A stretch of 64,000 nucleotides of DNA. Origin: Leeuwenhoekiella palythoae (GTDB lineage: Bacteria; Bacteroidota; Bacteroidia; Flavobacteriales; Flavobacteriaceae). Numbering within the stretch: the first letter of the stretch is position 1; each line of letters begins with the position of its first letter. Below are positions 59,936 through 64,000 of the stretch, piece after piece. The stretch covers positions 186,001-250,000 of the forward strand of contig NZ_FQXT01000004.1 of NCBI RefSeq assembly GCF_900130045.1, written 5' to 3'. Below the pieces are notes generated by a model that saw only the letters and a program-made list of their open reading frames with translations, was not told the origin of the DNA and made no database searches. The position numbers were made by a program, and so were the translations under genes.

Positions 59936-60946
59936 TTAAAGTTTGCGTGTGCTGTTGCGAATCACCAATTCGGTTTCTATAACTTCTTGTTTGGGTGCTT
60001 CTTTTTCTTTAGCGTTGATGTTTTTAAGTGCGATCTCGATCGCTTTTTTTCCCATAATTTCGGCTTGTTGCTTTACTGTGGTCACCGATGGGAAATAATT
60101 TCGCGCCAGCGTTCCGTCAGTAAACCCTATAACACTTACATCATTAGGAACTTCTAAGCCTTTAGTGCGAATGGTGTTCATCGCGTAGATCGCGCTAGAT
60201 TCGTCTGTGGTGATCAGAGCGTCTATCTCATTCTTGTCAAGAAAAGTTCCTAAATCCTGTTCTAGCGTTGCCAGCTTGGTATATAAAACTTTGGGAACCG
60301 CACCTGCTTCTTTTGAAACGGCCGCTTGATATCCCGCGAGTCTTTTATTCCCCACCGAAGTATTGCTCAATGTAGACAATAACGCCACATTTTTACAACC
60401 GGTTTTATAGAGATAACTGGTCGCTTCAAAAGCTCCGGAGAAATCATTAATTACCACGCTATCACAAGCTACATCGGTATTTGCACGGTCAAACATTACT
60501 AACGGAATATCATAATGCAATACATCATTGAGATGCTCGATTTCGTTAGATTCCTGCGTCTCAGAAGTAAGGCTGATAATAATCGCATCTACCGAAACAT
60601 CGCTCAGCATATTGAGGCTCTGCTTTTCTTTTTCTAGAGATTCGTTAGAGATGCAGGTAACCAGACTGTAACCATTTTTTGTGGCTTCTTCTTCCATCCC
60701 CACGATGACCTTTGCAAAAAAGTTATGCATAATGTTAGGGATCACCACACCAAGGGTATTGGTACGGCTGCTTTTTAATCCCCGAGCCATCGCATTAGGG
60801 CGGTATTTAAGTTGTCTGGCTGCTGTTTTTACTAAAAGTTTTGTAGCCTCACTTATTTCTGGGCTGTCTGCTAATGCTTTTGAGACTGTAGAAATAGATA
60901 AGTTGAGGTGTTCTGCAATTCCTTTTAATGTGGTTTTAGTAGACAT
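59936..60946 (-). CDS. LacI family transcriptional regulator of the gal locus
   Basis: A 336-residue LacI/GalR protein. The N-terminal HTH is TTLKGIAEHLNLSISTVSKAL, followed by the hinge MARGLKSSRTNTLGVVIPN and a periplasmic-binding-like effector domain with IDALITTDESSAIYAM and VSVIGFTDG. It lies 1 bp after galT and is the third gene of galK-galT-lacI, so it is autoregulated and most likely responds to galactose or a derivative. Palindromes at 63249-63266 and 57998-58020 are the best candidates for its sites. Confidence 0.92.
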   Translation of the reverse strand: MSTKTTLKGIAEHLNLSISTVSKALADSPEISEATKLLVKTAARQLKYRPNAMARGLKSSRTNTLGVVIPNIMHNFFAKVIVGMEEEATKNGYSLVTCISNESLEKEKQSLNMLSDVSVDAIIISLTSETQESNEIEHLNDVLHYDIPLVMFDRANTDVACDSVVINDFSGAFEATSYLYKTGCKNVALLSTLSNTSVGNKRLAGYQAAVSKEAGAVPKVLYTKLATLEQDLGTFLDKNEIDALITTDESSAIYAMNTIRTKGLEVPNDVSVIGFTDGTLARNYFPSVTTVKQQAEIMGKKAIEIALKNINAKEKEAPKQEVIETELVIRNSTRKL

Positions 60947-60947
60947 T

Positions 60948-61985
60948 TTAATTTTTAGTGTAATGTGTGTCTGCTAAATTACGTAAAGTTTTTGCAGCCA
61001 TCTCTGCTGTGATGTCTCTTTGTGGTGTAGCAAACATTTCATAGCCTACCATAAACTTCTTAACCGTTGCTGAGCGCAGTAATGGCGGGTAGAATGACAT
61101 ATGAAAATGCCAGCAGTCCCAATCCTGACCATCAGTAGGTGCCTGATGAATTCCTGAACTGTAAGGGAATGAGATCTTAAACAGGTTGTCATATTTAATG
61201 GTTACCGCTTTAATGATCTTAGCGTAATCGAGACGTTCTGCTTCAGAAAGGGTTAAAATAGTTCTGTGTTGTTTTTTAGGTAGAATCATCACTTCGTAAG
61301 GCCATACTGCCCAATAAGGCACCAGAGCTACAAAGTATTCGGTTTCTACAATGATACGCTCTTGCAAGGCAAGCTCTTCTTTTAAATATTCAGCTAAAAG
61401 ACTAACACCGTTATCATTCCAGTATTCTCTAAGGTGTTTGTTTTTTTTAGCAACCTCCTGCGGAATGGTGCGCTGCGCCCAAATTTGACCGTGCGGGTGC
61501 GGATTGCTGCATCCCATGGTTGCGCCTTTGTTTTCAAAGATCTGCACGTGGTTGATATCACTTTTTTTGCCCAATTCGCGATATTCTCTTTGCCAAAGCG
61601 CGATGACTTTGTCAATATTTTCAACATCCATAACAGGAAGTGTTAGAGAATGATCAGGCGAGAAACATACCACTTTACAAATCCCACTTTCAGATTCAGC
61701 TTTTAGTAAACCGCTTTTAAATTTGGCTTGAGGCACATCATTTTTAAGTGCAGCAAAATCATTAACAAATGACCAAGGTTCGGTGTAATTTTCGTTGATA
61801 TGACCACCGGCACGCTCATTTCCGGGGCATAAATAACAATTGGGATCGTAAGAAGGGCGCTCTTCAACAACGATATCTTCTTCTTTACCTTGCCACGGAC
61901 GTTTAGTTCTGTGCGGAGAAACCAAAATCCATTCTCCTGTGAGTATGTTGTAACGTCTGTGTGAATTATCATTAAAATCTACCAT
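60948..61985 (-). CDS. galT: Galactose-1-phosphate uridylyltransferase
   Basis: A 345-residue HIT-superfamily transferase. The zinc ligands C50 and C53 are in YDPNCYLCPGN, and the active-site HPH is at 163-165 (NPHPHGQIWA). It exchanges galactose 1-phosphate with UDP-glucose, giving UDP-galactose and glucose 1-phosphate. It is 17 bp after galK and 1 bp before lacI. It is cytoplasmic. Confidence 0.96.
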   Translation of the reverse strand: MVDFNDNSHRRYNILTGEWILVSPHRTKRPWQGKEEDIVVEERPSYDPNCYLCPGNERAGGHINENYTEPWSFVNDFAALKNDVPQAKFKSGLLKAESESGICKVVCFSPDHSLTLPVMDVENIDKVIALWQREYRELGKKSDINHVQIFENKGATMGCSNPHPHGQIWAQRTIPQEVAKKNKHLREYWNDNGVSLLAEYLKEELALQERIIVETEYFVALVPYWAVWPYEVMILPKKQHRTILTLSEAERLDYAKIIKAVTIKYDNLFKISFPYSSGIHQAPTDGQDWDCWHFHMSFYPPLLRSATVKKFMVGYEMFATPQRDITAEMAAKTLRNLADTHYTKN

Positions 61986-62002
61986 AATCAGGCTTGTATT
62001 GT

Positions 62003-63172
62003 TTAGTGTATACGTTCTCCACCATTTGCAGGCATTGCCGTAAATGTAGAGAGTTTAATATTGAATTGTTTATGATATGCTTTTTTAGCAGCTTCCACAT
62101 AGGCGTCAATGTGGTCCTCGTGAATTAGATTGATGGTACAGCCACCAAAACCACCGCCCATCATTCGGCAACCTAAAACAGCATCATAATTCTTAGAAAA
62201 ATCGGTAAGAAAATCTAATTCTTTACAACTCACTTGATATTTGTGCTGAAGTCCTTCGTGAGAACCATACATTAAAGTTCCGAAGGTTTTTAGATCTTCT
62301 GCTTTAAGCGCTTTAGCCGCTAACGCCACACGCTGGTTTTCTTCTAAAACATATTCACATCGCTTATAAACCACGGGATCAAAATCGGCTTTGTGTTTTT
62401 GCAACTGTTCTAAAGTTACATCACGCAGGGTTATGATCTCAGGATACCACTTTTGTAGCAATGCGACGCCTGCTTCACATTCTGCTCTGCGTACATTGTA
62501 CTCGCTCGTAGACAGACTGTGAGAAACATTGGTGTTCAATAGGAGCAACTTGTAAGGTTCAATGGCAAACGGAAGCAATTGATATTCGAGACTTTGACAA
62601 TCCAATTGGATCACGTGGTTCTCTTTGCTCATCACAGAAGCAAATTGATCCATAACACCACATTTGGTGCCAACATAGTTGTGCTCAGCCATTTGTGATA
62701 ATTTGATGATTTCCAGATCAGTCAAGCCTAAATCAAAAAGTTCATTAATCCCTTTGGCTAAACCACATTCTAAAGCCGCTGAAGAACTGATGCCGGCCCC
62801 CATAGGCAGATTGCTGTACATCATACAATCAAAACCTTTAAGGCTATGCCCCAGTTTTTTAATTTCTTCCACAACACCAACAATATATCGTGTCCATTCG
62901 GCGCCGTTAGGATCATAGGTCGCAACGTCAAAACTAAAATGCGAATCATAGTTTAAACTGGTGATGCGTGCCTGAGACGGAGTACCATTCTTTTTTAAAT
63001 AAAACTGAATGGTTTTATCAATTGCGGTAGGCATCACAAAACCATTATTATAGTCAGTATGCTCACCAATAAGGTTGACGCGTCCTGGTGAATTGATAAC
63101 AACCTCGGCTTTAAATGCACCTAGCTGCGCAATATGTTCGGGAGATTGCGAATGTGTAATTTGCTGTTCCAA
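62003..63172 (-). CDS. galK: Galactokinase
   Basis: A 389-residue GHMP kinase. It has the galactokinase signature GRVNLIGEHTDYNNG (30-44), the ATP loop PMGAGISSSAALECG, and the third motif GGGFGGCTIN. It phosphorylates alpha-galactose from GalM. The start is TTG 63172, since a stop lies five codons upstream and no ATG precedes the signature. A TATCTTTG -7 box lies 41-48 bp upstream, and a perfect 18-bp palindrome further up. It heads the galK-galT-lacI operon. Confidence 0.96.
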   Translation of the reverse strand: MEQQITHSQSPEHIAQLGAFKAEVVINSPGRVNLIGEHTDYNNGFVMPTAIDKTIQFYLKKNGTPSQARITSLNYDSHFSFDVATYDPNGAEWTRYIVGVVEEIKKLGHSLKGFDCMMYSNLPMGAGISSSAALECGLAKGINELFDLGLTDLEIIKLSQMAEHNYVGTKCGVMDQFASVMSKENHVIQLDCQSLEYQLLPFAIEPYKLLLLNTNVSHSLSTSEYNVRRAECEAGVALLQKWYPEIITLRDVTLEQLQKHKADFDPVVYKRCEYVLEENQRVALAAKALKAEDLKTFGTLMYGSHEGLQHKYQVSCKELDFLTDFSKNYDAVLGCRMMGGGFGGCTINLIHEDHIDAYVEAAKKAYHKQFNIKLSTFTAMPANGGERIH

Positions 63173-63212
63173 AATACCGTTGAGGATTTAGATTAGTTGT
63201 GTAAATGAATGT

Positions 63213-63220
63213 CAAAGATA
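63213..63220 (-). promoter_or_regulatory. Putative -7 element (TATCTTTG) of galK-galT-lacI
   Basis: The minus strand reads TATCTTTG at 63220-63213, matching TAnnTTTG and 40 bp upstream of the galK start. No -33 TTG was found at proper distance. Confidence 0.6.
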
Positions 63221-63248
63221 CATATATAATATTAAATGTAATTTGTAC

Positions 63249-63266
63249 GTTTAAAAATTTTTAAAC
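63249..63266. promoter_or_regulatory. Perfect 18-bp palindrome upstream of galK, candidate LacI-family operator
   Basis: GTTTAAAAATTTTTAAAC is its own reverse complement. It lies 28-45 bp upstream of the galK -7 element, near the -35 to -50 region of the minus-strand promoter and in the divergent gap to the symporter gene. The remaining gap (63173-63582) shows a possible + strand -7 (TACATTTG, 63510-63517) and no gene. Confidence 0.6.
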
Positions 63267-63509
63267 TATTTTTGTGAAATTCAATAAGATACTGATGGTG
63301 TGAACGATGCGCTCAGGTGCTTTTTGAGCAATACCATTTTGAACTTTAAAAAAGTAAGGTGAATAGGGCAATTAGTTTTTGGAAGACTTTGATTAATCGC
63401 GCTTCTAAAAAACACAACAAAATCTTGTGGTGAATAAAAATTGACGCATTTTTGTAGGGTTTTGACATTTTTTGAGCCCTATTTTTAATAAATACCAAAT
63501 CGTTTAGTT

Positions 63510-63517
63510 TACATTTG
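63510..63517 (+). promoter_or_regulatory. Putative -7 element (TACATTTG) of the symporter gene
   Basis: TACATTTG fits TAnnTTTG and lies 65 bp before the ATG at 63583. Confidence 0.5.
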
Positions 63518-63582
63518 GAGGCAGAAAAAATGAGCATTCATAACACCTAACTACAACGGTGTAGTTTGATAAACTTAAATTT

Positions 63583-64000
63583 ATGGCATTAATTTCCTTT
63601 TTAGCATTTACCATTTTAGTAGCGGTCATTTCTTGGCTGGCTGTTCGAAAATCTGATGAATCTACCTCTGACGGTTACTTTTTAGGTGGACGTAGTTTAA
63701 CCGCCGGAGTGATCGCAGGTTCTTTACTTCTAACCAACTTATCTACTGAGCAGATCGTAGGTCTAAACGGAAGCGCTTATAAAGACGGTTTATCTGTAAT
63801 GGCCTGGGAAACGCTGGCAGCACTCTCTATCGTTGTAACGGCGATCTTTTTATTGCCGCGCTATTTAAAAGGAGGGATCACCACAGTACCGCAATTTTTA
63901 GCGGAACGTTTTGATACCACGACTAAGACCATCACTTCAGGCTTGTTTTTAACCGGTTATGTAGTGGTTTTACTTCCCGTGATCTTATACTCTGGTTCTG
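63583..64000 (+). CDS. Sodium/sugar symporter, SSS family (3' end outside window)
   Basis: The first 139 residues of an SSS transporter, starting at ATG 63583 (MALISFLAFTILVAVISWLA). Typical features are TSDGYFLGGRSLTAG near residue 30, SLLLTNLSTEQIVGLNGSAY (the first unwound helix with sodium and sugar ligands), and the next helix with LPRYLKGGITTVPQFLAERF. This matches the SGLT-like solute:sodium group. Being divergent from galK-galT-lacI and sharing the palindrome, it is a good candidate for galactose or other hexose uptake. The gene runs off the window. Confidence 0.92.
   Translation, partial: MALISFLAFTILVAVISWLAVRKSDESTSDGYFLGGRSLTAGVIAGSLLLTNLSTEQIVGLNGSAYKDGLSVMAWETLAALSIVVTAIFLLPRYLKGGITTVPQFLAERFDTTTKTITSGLFLTGYVVVLLPVILYSGS

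Noticed and set aside
63346-63537. 63-codon minus-strand frame in the galK-symporter gap
   Set aside because: No family resemblance, no promoter-like element in phase, and AT-rich chance frame in regulatory DNA.
1-64000. CRISPR arrays, tRNA or rRNA genes, intact insertion sequences
   Set aside because: No regularly spaced direct repeats, no cloverleaf-like or rRNA sequence and no transposase were seen on either strand when reading the window.

Overview
The window comes from a Bacteroidota chromosome, most likely a marine member of the Flavobacteriaceae (genus not assigned). The evidence is: flavobacterial gene families (PorP/SprF, SusC/SusD, DUF6089, GH3-like, head-GIN, BlaI/M56 pairs), promoters with the Bacteroidota -7 element TAnnTTTG instead of sigma70 boxes, weak Shine-Dalgarno signals, frequent TTG starts and moderate-to-low GC. 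I see no rRNA, tRNA, CRISPR array, prophage or intact insertion sequence. Both edges cut a gene: a cytochrome oxidase subunit III on the left and a Na+/solute symporter on the right.

Layout. 1-3001: end of a haem-copper oxidase locus (COX3, COX4, a thioredoxin-like membrane protein, SCO copper chaperone, DUF420, small CxxC membrane protein). 3121-10201: MacB-type export system with one ATPase, two permeases, TolC and two adaptors, followed by tsaB. 10884-15048: mscS, dodecin, a NifU scaffold with duplicated N-domain, PorP/SprF, murI. 15117-22221 (minus): envelope biogenesis genes, CBS protein - nadK - DUF6089 - uppS - bamA - two ompH/skp. 22308-30971: pdxJ, a hydrolase, a FadL/SGNH-lipoprotein pair, a small membrane protein, tig, clpP-clpX. 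31021-33787: intergenic repeats, a probably frameshifted WD40-like gene with a perfect 21-bp hairpin, and a GH3-family gene. 33887-41319: DUF2797, a BlaI / M56 / TonB-C lipoprotein / TPR operon behind two palindromic operators, a head-GIN lipoprotein, era, and a TIMP-like secreted protein.

41377-53596 (minus) is the most interesting stretch: an apparent 11-gene, 12-kb arsenosugar operon. In transcription order it is rhodanese, CofC-like glycosyltransferase, purine nucleoside phosphorylase, AhpD-like protein, radical SAM ArsS, a second divergent glycosyltransferase, SusC, SusD, sodium/solute symporter, a metallophosphoesterase-like protein with degenerate metal motifs, and ArsM. The expected chemistry is methylation of arsenite (ArsM), transfer of the SAM 5'-deoxyadenosyl group to dimethylarsenic (ArsS), phosphorolytic loss of adenine (PNP) and glycosyl transfer. 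The unusual part is that an outer-membrane SusCD importer and an inner-membrane symporter sit inside the same operon.

53779-64000: divergent from that operon are galM, a single-frame glycerol kinase / glycerol-3-phosphate dehydrogenase fusion (1058 aa), a HAD-IIA phosphatase and galE. Facing them is galK-galT-lacI, and then a second, divergent sodium symporter. Together these give galactose use by the Leloir pathway (GalM, GalK, GalT, GalE, probably controlled by the LacI protein) and glycerol use by one bifunctional enzyme. Glycerol is also the usual aglycone of simple arsenosugars, so the two loci may be metabolically linked; that is inference.
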